Source of the DNA: WHSW01 sp963705955 | Lineage (GTDB): Bacteria > Actinomycetota > Thermoleophilia > Solirubrobacterales > 70-9 | Length of the DNA stretch: 64,000 bases | NCBI GenBank assembly: GCA_963705955.1 | Contig: CAVPLH010000010.1 | Span: 62,001 to 126,000 of the forward strand | Reading direction: 5' to 3' | Shown here: positions 17,773 through 26,524 of the stretch, piece after piece | How positions within the stretch are numbered: position 1 is the stretch's first letter | Layout: every line of letters starts with the position of its first letter | Program-made: the position numbers and the translations under genes | The notes under the pieces: model-generated | Seen by the model: only the letters and a program-made list of their open reading frames with translations | Database searches by the model: none | Told to the model about the DNA's origin: nothing

Positions 17773-18486
17773 GACGATGTCGCCCGGCTCGAGCGTCATC
17801 AGGGTCGAGAGGTGCGCGACGAGCTCGGCGATCGAGAAGATCAGGTCGGCGGTCGAGGAGTCCTGCATCCGCTCGCCGTTCAGGTCGAGCGCGATCCCGA
17901 TCGCGTCCGGCGGACCCGCCTCGTCGGGGGTGACGATCGCCGGGCCGCAGGGCGCCGAGCCGTCGAAGACCTTGCCCGGCATCCACTGCGGGGTCGCGAG
18001 CTGCAGGTCGCGGGCCGAGAGGTCGTTGAGCAGCGTGTAGCCGCCGATGTGTGAGAGCGCGTCCGCCTCGGAAACGTCCCTCGCCCTGCTCCCGATCACG
18101 AATGCGACCTCCGCCTCGTAGTCGACCTTGTCGCTCGACGCCGGCAGCGTGACGGTCGCCCCGTCGGGCGCCAGCGCGTTGCGGAACTTGGCGAAGAAGG
18201 TCGGGCTCGGCGGCGGCTCGAGCCGGCCCTCCGCCGCGTGCCCCCGGTAGTTGAGCCCGATCGCGATGATCTTCTCGGGATCGGGGACCGGGACCAGCAA
18301 CTCGACGTCGGCGAGCGGCAACCCCGGGCCCGCCGCCGCCTCGAGCTCGCCCAGCCTTCCGGAGGCGAGCAGCTCGCGGACGCTCTCGCCCGCGCCGCCG
18401 AGCGAGTCCCAGGCGTCGATCACGGAGTCGTCTCGCAGCAGTCCCGCCCGGGGCCCTCGATCCGACTCGTAGCTGACGACCCTCAC
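17653..18486 (-). CDS. Fumarylacetoacetate hydrolase-family protein
   Basis: The product has 277 residues. FAH-fold features are IIAIGLNYRGHA, the metal-binding stretch DYEAEVAFVIGSRARDVS, GGYTLLNDLSARDLQ, GKVFDGSAPCGPAIV and GDIVSTGTPAGVG. Family members hydrolyse C-C bonds in acylpyruvates or fumarylacetoacetate or decarboxylate related acids with a divalent metal; the specific substrate cannot be read from sequence. GTG 18486 begins VRVVSYESDRGPRAGLL, normal for the family. The gene sits immediately upstream of tRNA-Asp on the opposite strand. Confidence 0.9.
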   Translation of the reverse strand: MRVVSYESDRGPRAGLLRDDSVIDAWDSLGGAGESVRELLASGRLGELEAAAGPGLPLADVELLVPVPDPEKIIAIGLNYRGHAAEGRLEPPPSPTFFAKFRNALAPDGATVTLPASSDKVDYEAEVAFVIGSRARDVSEADALSHIGGYTLLNDLSARDLQLATPQWMPGKVFDGSAPCGPAIVTPDEAGPPDAIGIALDLNGERMQDSSTADLIFSIAELVAHLSTLMTLEPGDIVSTGTPAGVGGAHDPSIWLKPGDRVVVSSPQLGELRTTIA

Positions 18487-18566
18487 GGCGACGGACCCTA
18501 CCCGCCGATCCCTAGAATCACCCGCGCGGGCTCCGGGCTCGCCTCGAGGCATCGTCTCGGGATCCC

Positions 18567-18654
<88 letters not shown>

Positions 18655-18822
18655 TTGCAACCGTGCGGGTTCCCGGCTTCCGACGCTGGCCCGGCGTCGG
18701 CGCACCGTGGCCCGATAGTGGCCTATCGCAGCCATGATCGCGACCCCGGTCAGCGCAGCGCTCGGCGTCGTCGGTCCTCGTCGGACACAAGGTGGGCCAG
18801 TTTCCGGCGTTTCTGCGGCGCC

Positions 18823-19809
18823 TTACGGAGCCCCTTCCAGCGTCCCGAACGGCTCGAAGTCGTAGACGATGTCGTTGATCCTCAGACCGTCGACGGCACC
18901 GGACCAGGCGAAGTCCCGGCCCTTGCCGACAGCGGCCGTGAGAATGTTGGCCCCGGTCCCGGTCGCCAGGAACGCCTGGACATCGGCGAACGAGCAGCGG
19001 GGTCCGTTCTGGCCGCAGTTCGCCGCCGTCGGGGGCGAGTTGAACTGCGTGCCGGTCAGGCCCCAGAAGCCCGACGTGGTGGCGTCGATGTACCCCGACC
19101 ATACGTTCGGGGCGGTGTTGGCTGCCGGATTCCAGGTGAGCGAGGAGAAGTTCGTCGTCGTCCCGCCCGCACCGTTGGGGTCGATCTCGAACGCGATCCC
19201 CGGCATGTTGGGGGTGCCGGGCGGTGCCGCCTTCGTGTTCTCCTGGGTGGTGAACACCCGGAAGCCGACCTGGTTGAGAGCCGACACGTCATCGCCGATG
19301 AAATCGACCTCGTTACCAAAGGAGGCCTTCTCGGTTCCCCCGACGGTCAAGCCCAGGGAGCCGACGCCGAACGGAGGCTGCACCGGACCGGAGTACGGAC
19401 CGGCGCGAAGTGCCGCGACCGGCGAGCCGATCATGTTGCGGTCAACCTGTGCCCACTCGGGGTTCTGGTAGGCGATCTCGTCGCTGCCGACCGCGCCGGT
19501 GGCGATCTCGTCGGCGCCAACCGAGTTCTTGCCAAGGTCCTTGGCGTTGAGCGAGTTGTTGGCGACCTCTGAACTCCCGACCGAGTCCGGCCCGAGGTCC
19601 TTGGCGCTGAGCGAGTTGTTGGCGACCTCTGAACTCCCGACCGAGTCCGGCCCGAGGTCCTTGGCGCTGACCTCGCCGTTGACGATGTCGTCGCTGAAGA
19701 CGGTGTTCGAGCCGTCCAGCGCGATTGCTGTGCCACCGGTCGCGAACAGGAAGATCGCGATGTAGCCGACCACGTTGCTGCGCAGGTGGTCCCAGATGCG
19801 TGAGCCCAT
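18823..19809 (-). CDS. Secreted/anchored repeat protein with AKDLGPDSVG repeats
   Basis: The product has 328 residues. An N-terminal hydrophobic segment (VVGYIAIFLFATGGTAIAL) directs export or anchoring. Then come 20-residue repeats, two near-identical copies of SAKDLGPDSVGSSEVANNSL and a diverged third (NAKDLGKNSVGADEIATGAV), and a C-terminal globular domain with a Cys pair (CGQNGPRC). Such repeats are common in secreted proteins of Solirubrobacterales; function unknown. ATG 19809 follows GGGAGGAG. First gene inside the island, pointing towards tRNA-Asp. Confidence 0.75.
   Translation of the reverse strand: MGSRIWDHLRSNVVGYIAIFLFATGGTAIALDGSNTVFSDDIVNGEVSAKDLGPDSVGSSEVANNSLSAKDLGPDSVGSSEVANNSLNAKDLGKNSVGADEIATGAVGSDEIAYQNPEWAQVDRNMIGSPVAALRAGPYSGPVQPPFGVGSLGLTVGGTEKASFGNEVDFIGDDVSALNQVGFRVFTTQENTKAAPPGTPNMPGIAFEIDPNGAGGTTTNFSSLTWNPAANTAPNVWSGYIDATTSGFWGLTGTQFNSPPTAANCGQNGPRCSFADVQAFLATGTGANILTAAVGKGRDFAWSGAVDGLRINDIVYDFEPFGTLEGAP
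19541..19670. repeat. Tandem 60-bp repeat inside the secreted protein gene
   Basis: Bases 19541-19610 and 19601-19670 match with a 60-bp period and a single difference, encoding two copies of a 20-residue unit. The near-identity at DNA level suggests recent duplication or slippage. Confidence 0.85.
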
Positions 19810-20199
19810 TTTGGGTCTCCTCCCGGATTATGGGGACCGGCGCCTCCGGCCAGCCGCTTTTTGTGAATAGCCGCCGCCGGGCCACGGACGAAGAGGCGCG
19901 GCGGCACACCGACCCTCTCACGAAACCGCCACATGTCAACCGCCACGAGCCTGGGCCGCGTGGCGGCGGCGCTAGTCACTACTCCCCATCGGATATCCGC
20001 CCGGGGGAGAGGAGTGTTTATTTAGTCGTCGTCCGCCGGCGTGGTCGACCTGCCGGTGCTATCGCGTTTTTGCTCAGGCCGGTAGCGCCAGTGTTCCTAC
20101 AGGCCCTACAAAAAAGCCGAAATCACGCGCAACCGCTTCGCTCGGCGTTTCTGAACCTGACTCTGCCATCGGAGAGCCCGATGACGAGGCCGCGCGGCC
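19810..20199. other. Intergenic region, 390 bp
   Basis: Lies between the secreted protein (starts at 19809, leftward) and the K+ channel stop at 20200. It should hold the promoter of the former. Scattered AT-richer stretches (around 20014 and 20108) stand out. No convincing coding frame, RNA or integrase remnant was seen. Confidence 0.4.
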
Positions 20200-20940
20200 T
20201 CAGCGGTCCGCGTCGACGGCCGCCTTTGCTGCGCCGGGACGCCAGAGACTCACTAGCCCAGCGACGAGCGTGACGAGGAAGAACTGGCCGACGAGCATCT
20301 CGAAGACCGCGAAGGACTGCCCCACGGTCCCAGCGGGGACTAAGTTGCCGTAGCCGGTCGTAGTGAGCGTTGTGTAGCTGAAGAAGAGGTAGTCGCTGGA
20401 ACTCGGGTCGGGGACTCCGGTGAAGAAGTCTGCGTGGCTCGCGTTGGCGAACGCAACGAACAGGAATGCGAAGAGGAGGCCGAGCAGCGTAAAGACGCTG
20501 ATCGCCCCCAGGATCGTGCGAAAGTCGACTTGGCTTGCGCCAAGGATGACCCGGCGCAGGATGGTGAGGGCGGCGATCGCCAAGAGGATCGCGTCGGCGC
20601 CGAAGGCGAGCCCGACCAACCGCTGCGAGGACACGGCCTGCGCGATCAGCGCGGCGACGACGGCGAGGACGGCGACGGCGACGGCGAGGCGTACCCGCGC
20701 CGCGCGCACGTCGGAGCTCGTGAGCCCGGTCACAGCAGTCAGGCCGGCAACCGCGACTGCCGCTACCCGCCCGCCCCAGCCCTCGGGTGGCAGGGTCATC
20801 ATCACCGCGAAGGTGACGAGGATCAGCAGGAGGACAAGGCCGTAAGCCTCGCCGATCCGCTCCACGAGCTCCAGGCGGGTCTCGCGGGGGTAACGCAAAC
20901 GGCCAAGTCGGCTGGGGTTTGCAGACTCGTCCGGCACCAC
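20200..20940 (-). CDS. Two-pore-helix-type potassium channel (Ion_trans_2)
   Basis: About 246 residues. Several hydrophobic helices (VLLLILVTFAVMMTLP, VAVAVAGLTAV-like, LLGLLFAFLFVAFANA) lead to a pore loop YLFFSYTTLTTTGYGNLVPA with the K+ selectivity filter TTGYGN, then the inner helix FAVFEMLVGQFFLVTLVAGLV. The reading frame extends further upstream but would collide with the divergent gene at 21015. GTG 20940 or 20937 is the likely start, leaving about 75 bp for divergent promoters. No RCK or nucleotide-binding domain is attached. Confidence 0.85.
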   Translation of the reverse strand: MVPDESANPSRLGRLRYPRETRLELVERIGEAYGLVLLLILVTFAVMMTLPPEGWGGRVAAVAVAGLTAVTGLTSSDVRAARVRLAVAVAVLAVVAALIAQAVSSQRLVGLAFGADAILLAIAALTILRRVILGASQVDFRTILGAISVFTLLGLLFAFLFVAFANASHADFFTGVPDPSSSDYLFFSYTTLTTTGYGNLVPAGTVGQSFAVFEMLVGQFFLVTLVAGLVSLWRPGAAKAAVDADR

Positions 20941-21014
20941 TCGAGGTTCGGGCGCGTGCGAGCCGCTCCTTCCCTTGCACCGAGGCTCCCCACGGTCTCG
21001 GATAGGTTGGACAC

Positions 21015-22025
21015 ATGACCTCAGCCGGTGCAGGGGTGGATGTGCCCCCGGGCGACGAGGAGACAGGCAAGCCGAGGCGGCGGATGAGCGAGAGGTGGGC
21101 TGAGTGGCGCCGCCTGGGGCGCATCGCCTACCGCGACCCTGAGCACGTCGCAGAGCGGCTCGCACTGTTCGGCTCGGAACGTCTCGGCGACCCATCACTC
21201 GAGTGGGCGAGTCGCGTCCGAGCGGAGCGGCCGGAGGCTACGACCGCCGAGATCGCCGAGGAAGTCCGGATCCAGACCGCGCAGGTAGCACGCATCGACG
21301 GCGCGGTCTCTGGGACGCCGTTCTTGATCGCCCTCGTCCCGGGCTACCTAGCCTACCTCTGGCAGGAGGCCGTGATGGAGCGGCGGATCGCCGCCGTCTA
21401 CGGGTCCGATCCTCGCGAGGTTGAGACCTGCGCGCGGACACTGATGTTGCGCGGCGTCCATCCGACGATCGAGGCCGCTCGCAAAGCCCTCCAGAAGGTC
21501 GCGGAGACCCCGCTGCCGGACAAGCCGGCAAAGCGACGACCGTTGCGCACCTGGGTGCGGAGCGGCTACGTGCTGCTGATCTTCGGCGGCTTCGTCTCGG
21601 CGCCGACCGAGGAGGCCGCGAAGGAGGGGCACTGGCGGCTCAAGGCGACGGTCGGCTTCGTGGTCGGAGGCGTCATCTGGGTCATGACCTGGGTCCTGCC
21701 AGTCACCTTCATGATCGTCATGGCCTGGGCCTGTGAAAGCCATGCCCGGAGCCTCGGAAGCCGCACGTTGCGCTTCTACGGCGGTGAATCGGCGGCCGCG
21801 GAGCTTGCCGCCAGGTCCGCGGGCCTTGACGAAGACGGCGGCCGCACCAAGCGCGACGTGCTGCGGGCGGGGCTCCTAGTGCTCTCGATCGCGATCCCGG
21901 TCGCCTTTGTCGCCTACGCGGACCACGTCAAACAGACCACGGGTGTCAACTGGCTCGGTGCCCTCGGCGCACTCGTCGCGGTGTCGATCGTGATCGCGAC
22001 CACGGTCATCGCCAGGCGCGCGTAG
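21015..22025 (+). CDS. Hypothetical membrane protein
   Basis: The product has 336 residues: a charged N-terminal ~90 residues, a first hydrophobic segment (GTPFLIALVPGYLAYLW), a helical stretch with conserved-looking VYGSDPREVETCARTLMLRG, then hydrophobic segments near residues 170-190, 215-245 and at the C-terminus (AGLLVLSIAIPVAFVAYADH, ALVAVSIVIATTVIARRA). Family not recognised. Divergent from the K+ channel, so the pair may be co-regulated. Confidence 0.7.
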   Translation: MTSAGAGVDVPPGDEETGKPRRRMSERWAEWRRLGRIAYRDPEHVAERLALFGSERLGDPSLEWASRVRAERPEATTAEIAEEVRIQTAQVARIDGAVSGTPFLIALVPGYLAYLWQEAVMERRIAAVYGSDPREVETCARTLMLRGVHPTIEAARKALQKVAETPLPDKPAKRRPLRTWVRSGYVLLIFGGFVSAPTEEAAKEGHWRLKATVGFVVGGVIWVMTWVLPVTFMIVMAWACESHARSLGSRTLRFYGGESAAAELAARSAGLDEDGGRTKRDVLRAGLLVLSIAIPVAFVAYADHVKQTTGVNWLGALGALVAVSIVIATTVIARRA

Positions 22026-22166
22026 GCAAGTTGAGCTGATCGCGGTGGGGGGAGCCGCCTCCGCCAAACGGTGGCCGGACGTCGGCCGGCCAACGCGGGG
22101 CAGTCAGCCGCCGGACCGGCTCGTGCGGCGCGACTCGAAGTTCGTTGCGGCGAGTCGCGTCGGGCG

Positions 22167-22436
22167 TCAGCTTCCCAGCACCTTCGCCTTCTCGCTCGCG
22201 AACTCCTCATCGGTGAGCACGCCTTGTTCGTGAAGCTGACCGAGCTCCTTGAGTCGGTCCATGGTGTCGGCAGTAGGACCACCCGACGCCGCTGGAGCGG
22301 GGTCGGTCGGCTCAGACTCCGGCGCGCTGTCCTGCTCCTCTGCGGCGACCTTGTTGTCCCTGTGCTTTTTCGCAGCGACGGCGGCTCCGCCGAGTGCGGC
22401 TATACGTCGTCTGCGTTGGCGTCTGTCTCGTCCCAT
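22167..22436 (-). CDS. SHOCT-domain small protein
   Basis: The product has 89 residues. A basic N-terminus (MGRDRRQRRRRIAALGGAAVAA) and acidic linker are followed by the SHOCT motif DRLKELGQLHEQGVLTDEEF at the C-terminus, a short helical domain found at the ends of many bacterial proteins and thought to mediate oligomerisation. ATG 22436 is chosen because AAGGAG lies upstream; the longer frame from 22478 lacks one. Confidence 0.75.
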   Translation of the reverse strand: MGRDRRQRRRRIAALGGAAVAAKKHRDNKVAAEEQDSAPESEPTDPAPAASGGPTADTMDRLKELGQLHEQGVLTDEEFASEKAKVLGS

Positions 22437-22731
22437 GCTCGTCCGCTCCTTCGATTCGACCATGGTCGAGCATCTCACAGGCCGTCCGCCGCTCCAAATC
22501 CCCGCCCCCTCGTGGGCAGCGGGCTCAATGCCTCCGGGGCAGCAGCCGACGTCCTGACGCTAGGGCGACACCACTCCGACCTCCGACGGCTGCTGCATCG
22601 AGAGCGGTCGCGCACCGGCTGGCTGGCTACAACACCGCCGGGTTCGGGTTCAGCGCCTGGATCGCCGATCGTCGCGATTCTCTCCGCAGGGCTGGTTCGC
22701 CCTGGTCGTCGGTCTCATCTTCGGCGCGTGG
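22437..22731. other. Intergenic region with a possible small membrane-peptide frame
   Basis: On the + strand a frame ending at 22806 encodes a clear single transmembrane segment (GWFALVVGLIFGAWLLAISL) followed by a basic tail (TWRSTRRPARMLRRGEA). No start codon with a ribosome site is evident, and the end overlaps the PucR gene. It may be a remnant or a small gene disturbed by an indel. Nothing else was seen here. Confidence 0.3.
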
Positions 22732-24021
22732 CTACTCGCCATCTCCCTGGCGACCTGGCGGTCGACCCGCCGCCCCGCTCGCATGCTGCGGCGCGGGGAA
22801 GCCTAGGGACGCGCTCGGCAGACGTCGTCTGAGCTCGAGCGCGAGTTCGAGAGCGAGGCGGCGCTCGCGGGGCCGGTAGCCAAGCAGCTCCGTGGCGCGG
22901 GCGACGCGCTGGAGGATGGTGTTGCGATGGGTGTGCAGGCGGGCGGCGGCGCGCGGCCCGTGCTCGGCTTCCTCGAGGAAGACCCGGAGCGTCTCGCGCA
23001 GGCGCGTGGCGGAGGGGGTTTCCTCTGCCAGGGGTCCGAGCGTCGCGGTGACGAATTCGTTCGCTCGTCGCTCGTCCTGCGCGGCGAGGGCAGTGACCTC
23101 GAGCTCCTCGTAGGTGGCGAGGCGCCCGGAGCCGGGGTTACCCGCGAGCAGCCGGTGGACGCTGAGCGCGGCCTCGTGACTGCGGCGGAACCCAGCGATC
23201 CCGCGCTGGGTCGGACCGACAGCGACTCGGCCCTCGGCGTCGGATTCGCTCACGGCTGCGCGAAGCTCGCTCGCCGGGACGGCCGCGTCGGTGCCGATCC
23301 ACGCCCAGAGTGTGTTGGTACCCGCGGGCACGGTGAGGGGCCGGCGGGCGCCCGCGGCCTGTGTCAGGGTGAGAGCTGCGGATTCGAGCGCGCTGGGCGC
23401 GGCCGCATCCTCGGCCCAGACGATGATCGCCGTGTGGTGGCGGGCAAGCTCGTAGCCCAGCCGGCTGCTGGCTGCCTGCGTGTCGAGAGCGGCGCCGTCG
23501 AGGATCAGGCGCACGGTCTCGGTGCGGCGGGCCAGCGCGCCGCCGAGCACCGCCTCGCGTTCGCGTTGCATCTCGGCGATCACTCGCCCAAGCACCCGGT
23601 CGATGTAGTCGAACAGCAGCCGCAGCGACTCGTCGAGGACCGGGACGAGCTGCTCGCGGGGGCCGACGACCTCCTCGGCGCACGCCATCCAGCGCTGCCA
23701 CGCGACCTCCTGCCCGCGCCTGTAGCCCTGGTAGGCGGCGTCTGACTCGATCCCGCGGCGGACGAGCGTGCGGGCGATGTCGAGCGCCTCGGGAGGCACC
23801 TCGGCGGGCGGGCGATCGCCGGCGTGACGTGCGACGGTCAGGAACCGGCGCAGGTTGGCACGGTTGGTCGCGCTGAGCTCCGCCGCGATCGCCGGGTCGG
23901 CGCCGAACTCGGGCAGCGCGGCGATGACCGCGGCGTCCATCTCGGCCACGATCGCGTCGGAGTCCGTCGCGAGCCGATCGGCGATCGCCGCGATCAACTC
24001 GGAACTGGCAGGTTTCGTCAC
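22732..24021 (-). CDS. PucR/CdaR-type transcriptional regulator
   Basis: About 429 residues. The N-terminal half is all-helical sensor-like sequence (SSELIAAIADRLATDSDAI ... YQGYRRGQEVAWQRW), the middle is a GGDEF-like degenerate domain (HHTAIIVWAEDA, RVAVGPTQRGIAGFRRS), and the C-terminus is the PucR helix-turn-helix: FLEEAEHGPRAAARLHTHRN then TILQRVARATELLGYRP. Divergent from the monooxygenase operon, so it is its probable regulator. GTG 24021 is preferred because the recognisable domain begins there; ATG 24075 is in frame. A palindrome lies just upstream at 24030-24043. Confidence 0.85.
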   Translation of the reverse strand: MTKPASSELIAAIADRLATDSDAIVAEMDAAVIAALPEFGADPAIAAELSATNRANLRRFLTVARHAGDRPPAEVPPEALDIARTLVRRGIESDAAYQGYRRGQEVAWQRWMACAEEVVGPREQLVPVLDESLRLLFDYIDRVLGRVIAEMQREREAVLGGALARRTETVRLILDGAALDTQAASSRLGYELARHHTAIIVWAEDAAAPSALESAALTLTQAAGARRPLTVPAGTNTLWAWIGTDAAVPASELRAAVSESDAEGRVAVGPTQRGIAGFRRSHEAALSVHRLLAGNPGSGRLATYEELEVTALAAQDERRANEFVTATLGPLAEETPSATRLRETLRVFLEEAEHGPRAAARLHTHRNTILQRVARATELLGYRPRERRLALELALELRRRLPSASLGFPAPQHASGAAGRPPGRQGDGE

Positions 24022-24029
24022 ATCGGCAG

Positions 24030-24043
24030 TGTGCCACGGCACA
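24030..24043. promoter_or_regulatory. Candidate operator palindrome between regulator and operon
   Basis: TGTGCC-AC-GGCACA, a perfect 6-bp inverted repeat with a 2-bp spacer, in the divergent region between the PucR-type regulator and the monooxygenase operon. Binding by that regulator is inference from position only. Confidence 0.35.
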
Positions 24044-24131
24044 TTAGCCTGATGCAAGTCTGGGCGACTGGACATAGACACCCGAAGCCCGCACGCATAC
24101 GGTTTGCGCCATGTTCGACCGAGGACGAGAG

Positions 24132-25661
24132 ATGACTGAGACGACCGGGCGCCCGCACGTTCGCGCCGCGGTGATCGGTGCCGGCTTGTCGGGCGTGGCG
24201 GCCGGCATCGCGCTGAAGAGCGACGGGATCGAGGAGTTCGTGATCCTGGAGCGTGCCGGTGACGTCGGCGGCGTGTGGCGTCAGAACACCTATCCGGGCG
24301 TCGCGTGCGACGTTCCGTCCCACCTCTACTCCTTCTCGTACGCGCCGAATCCCGAATGGGAGCAGACGTTTGCCGGCGGGGCCGAGATCCACGGCTACAT
24401 CCGCGCGGTGGCCGCCGAGCACGGCCTCCAAACCCAGTTGCGCTTCGGCCAGGAGTTGCTCGACGCCTCCTGGGACGACGACCGTCAGCACTGGTCGATC
24501 ACCACGACCGAGCTCGAGCTGACGGCGGATCTGCTGATCGACGCCACCGGCCCGCTGACCGAGCCGCAGATCCCCGAGATCGAGGGACTCGAGAGCTTCG
24601 ACGGCACCGTCTTCCACTCGGCCCGCTGGAACCACGGGCACGACCTGACCGGCGAGCGGGTCGCGGTGGTCGGGACGGGCGCGTCGTCGATCCAGTTCGT
24701 CCCCGAGATCCAGCCGCGCGCCGCGCACGTGACCGTGTTCCAGCGCACGCCCGGGTGGGTGATCCCGCGGATGGACCGGGCGACGACCGCGCTGGAGCGG
24801 ACGTTGCTGCGGCGGGTTCCCGGCGTCAGGCGCCTCCAGCGGTTCGTCCAGTACCTCGTCCGCGACGGCCTGCACTACCGGTTGATCCGCCGCAACCGGG
24901 TGTTCCGCACGATCGTGCAGGGCTTCGCTCGGGCGCACCTGCGCCGCCGTGTGCCCGACCCCGAGCTGCGGGCGAAGCTGATGCCGGACTTCGAGGTCGC
25001 GTGCAAGCGCATCCTGATCTCCAGCGACTGGTATCCCGCCCTCGCCCAGGACAACGTCGACGTCGTGGCGGCCGGCGTGCGCGAGGTGCGCGGCCGCACC
25101 GTAATCGCGAACGACGGGTCCGCGCACGACGTCGACACGATCATCTTCGGCACCGGGTTCGAGGTCCTCGCACCCCCGGTCACCGGGCGGATCCACGGCC
25201 GCGGCGGCCGCTCGCTCGCTGAGGCCTGGCGCCGCGGCCTGCGCCATTACCGCGCGGTCGAGGTCGCCGGGTTCCCCAATTACTTCCGCCTCGCCGGCGC
25301 CGGCTGCGGCCTTGGCCACGGAAGCCTGATCTTCATGATCGAGTCGCAGACGACCTGGCTGCGCGACGCGCTGCGCACGATGGCGCGCCGGGGCGCGAAC
25401 ACGGTCGAGGTCTCCGAGCGGGCGCAGGACGATTACACGCGCTTTGCAGCCGCCCACGCCGGGCGCACCGTCTGGGCACTCGGCGGCTGCACAAGCTGGT
25501 ACCAGGATCAGCGCGGCGAGGCGACCGTCATGTGGCCCCGCTCGATGCGGAGCTACCGCCGCCTGATGGCGAGTTTCGAGCCCGCCGACCACATCCTGCA
25601 GCGCCCGCGCCGGCATCCCGCCGGCGGGGTGATGATCGACGACGAGAGGACCGGTGCGTGA
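24132..25661 (+). CDS. Flavin-containing/Baeyer-Villiger monooxygenase
   Basis: About 509 residues. The FAD site is VIGAGLSGVAAGIAL; GGVWRQNTYPGVACDVPSHL is followed by the type I Baeyer-Villiger fingerprint FDGTVFHSARWN (FxGxxxHxxxW) and the NADPH site VVGTGASSIQ. The late motif DTIIFGTGFEV is also typical. These enzymes insert oxygen into ketones to give esters or oxidise soft nucleophiles. ATG 24132 is chosen over 24111 because GAGGACGAG precedes it. Its stop overlaps the next ATG (TGATG), the first link of a four-gene coupled operon resembling mycobacterial mymA. Confidence 0.9.
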   Translation: MTETTGRPHVRAAVIGAGLSGVAAGIALKSDGIEEFVILERAGDVGGVWRQNTYPGVACDVPSHLYSFSYAPNPEWEQTFAGGAEIHGYIRAVAAEHGLQTQLRFGQELLDASWDDDRQHWSITTTELELTADLLIDATGPLTEPQIPEIEGLESFDGTVFHSARWNHGHDLTGERVAVVGTGASSIQFVPEIQPRAAHVTVFQRTPGWVIPRMDRATTALERTLLRRVPGVRRLQRFVQYLVRDGLHYRLIRRNRVFRTIVQGFARAHLRRRVPDPELRAKLMPDFEVACKRILISSDWYPALAQDNVDVVAAGVREVRGRTVIANDGSAHDVDTIIFGTGFEVLAPPVTGRIHGRGGRSLAEAWRRGLRHYRAVEVAGFPNYFRLAGAGCGLGHGSLIFMIESQTTWLRDALRTMARRGANTVEVSERAQDDYTRFAAAHAGRTVWALGGCTSWYQDQRGEATVMWPRSMRSYRRLMASFEPADHILQRPRRHPAGGVMIDDERTGA

Positions 25662-26524
25662 TGAAGGCTTTTCAATTGGATGGCAAGGTCGCGCTCGTCA
25701 CCGGCGCTGCGCGCGGGATCGGCCTCGAGACCGCCCGCGCCCTGCACGCGAAGGGCGCTTCGGTCGTGATCGTCGATCTGGACGCCGGCGACGCTGAGCG
25801 CGCCGCGGAGGCGATCGGCGCCCGCGCGATCGGCGTCGGCGCCGATGTCACCGACCTCGAGGCGATGCAGCGGGCCGTTGAGCGCGCCGCGGCGCAGTTC
25901 GGCGGCCTCGACCTGGTGGTCGCGAACGCCGGCATCGGCACGGTGGGCACGGTACGCGCGACCGACCCCGCGGTGTTCGACCGCGTGATCGAGGTCAACG
26001 TGCTCGGCGTACACCGCACGATCCTCGCCGCGCTTCCCCAGATCATCGCCCGCGGCGGGCACGTCCTCGTGGTCGCCTCGATGTATGCCTACGCCAACGG
26101 GATGCTCGGCGCCGCGTACGGCTCCTCGAAGGCGGCCGTCGCGCACCTCGGCCGGTCGCTGCGCGTCGAACTCGCTGAACGCGGCGTCTCCGTGGGCGTC
26201 GCCTACTGGGGATTTATCGACACACCGCTGGCGCGCGAGACCTTCGGAGGGTCGATCGGCGAGCGGTTGAAGGCGATCTTCCCGCGCGCGCTGGTCAGGG
26301 CGGTCGAGCCCGAGGTCGCCGCGGACGCCACCGTCCGCGGGGTAGAGCGTCGCGCCCCCCGGATCATCGCGCCGCGCCGCTGGGTGCCGGTGTTTCTTCT
26401 GAACGGGCTGATCATGCCCCTGATGGACCGGCGGTACGAGCGTCACGCCAAGCTCCAGGCCCTGATGCGCGAGGCCGACCGCGTCGAGCCTGGGGTTCCC
26501 GAGCGAGTCTCAAGCGCGCGATGA
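25661..26524 (+). CDS. Short-chain dehydrogenase/reductase
   Basis: The product has 287 residues. A classical SDR with cofactor motif TGAARGIG, VANAGIGTVG, catalytic Ser in VVASMYAYANG and the pair YGSSKAAV (Tyr-x3-Lys). About 60 residues after the core (RRWVPVFLLNGLIMPLMDRR) resemble the C-terminal membrane-associating extension of mycobacterial SadH-like enzymes. Likely interconverts an alcohol and a ketone for the neighbouring monooxygenase. Overlaps both neighbours by a few bases (TGATG upstream, ATGA downstream). Confidence 0.9.
   Translation: MKAFQLDGKVALVTGAARGIGLETARALHAKGASVVIVDLDAGDAERAAEAIGARAIGVGADVTDLEAMQRAVERAAAQFGGLDLVVANAGIGTVGTVRATDPAVFDRVIEVNVLGVHRTILAALPQIIARGGHVLVVASMYAYANGMLGAAYGSSKAAVAHLGRSLRVELAERGVSVGVAYWGFIDTPLARETFGGSIGERLKAIFPRALVRAVEPEVAADATVRGVERRAPRIIAPRRWVPVFLLNGLIMPLMDRRYERHAKLQALMREADRVEPGVPERVSSAR

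Noticed and set aside
22394..22879. A 161-codon plus-strand frame overlapping the PucR gene's end.
   Set aside because: Wrong frame for the only protein-like stretch there (the transmembrane segment ending at 22806), and no ribosome site.
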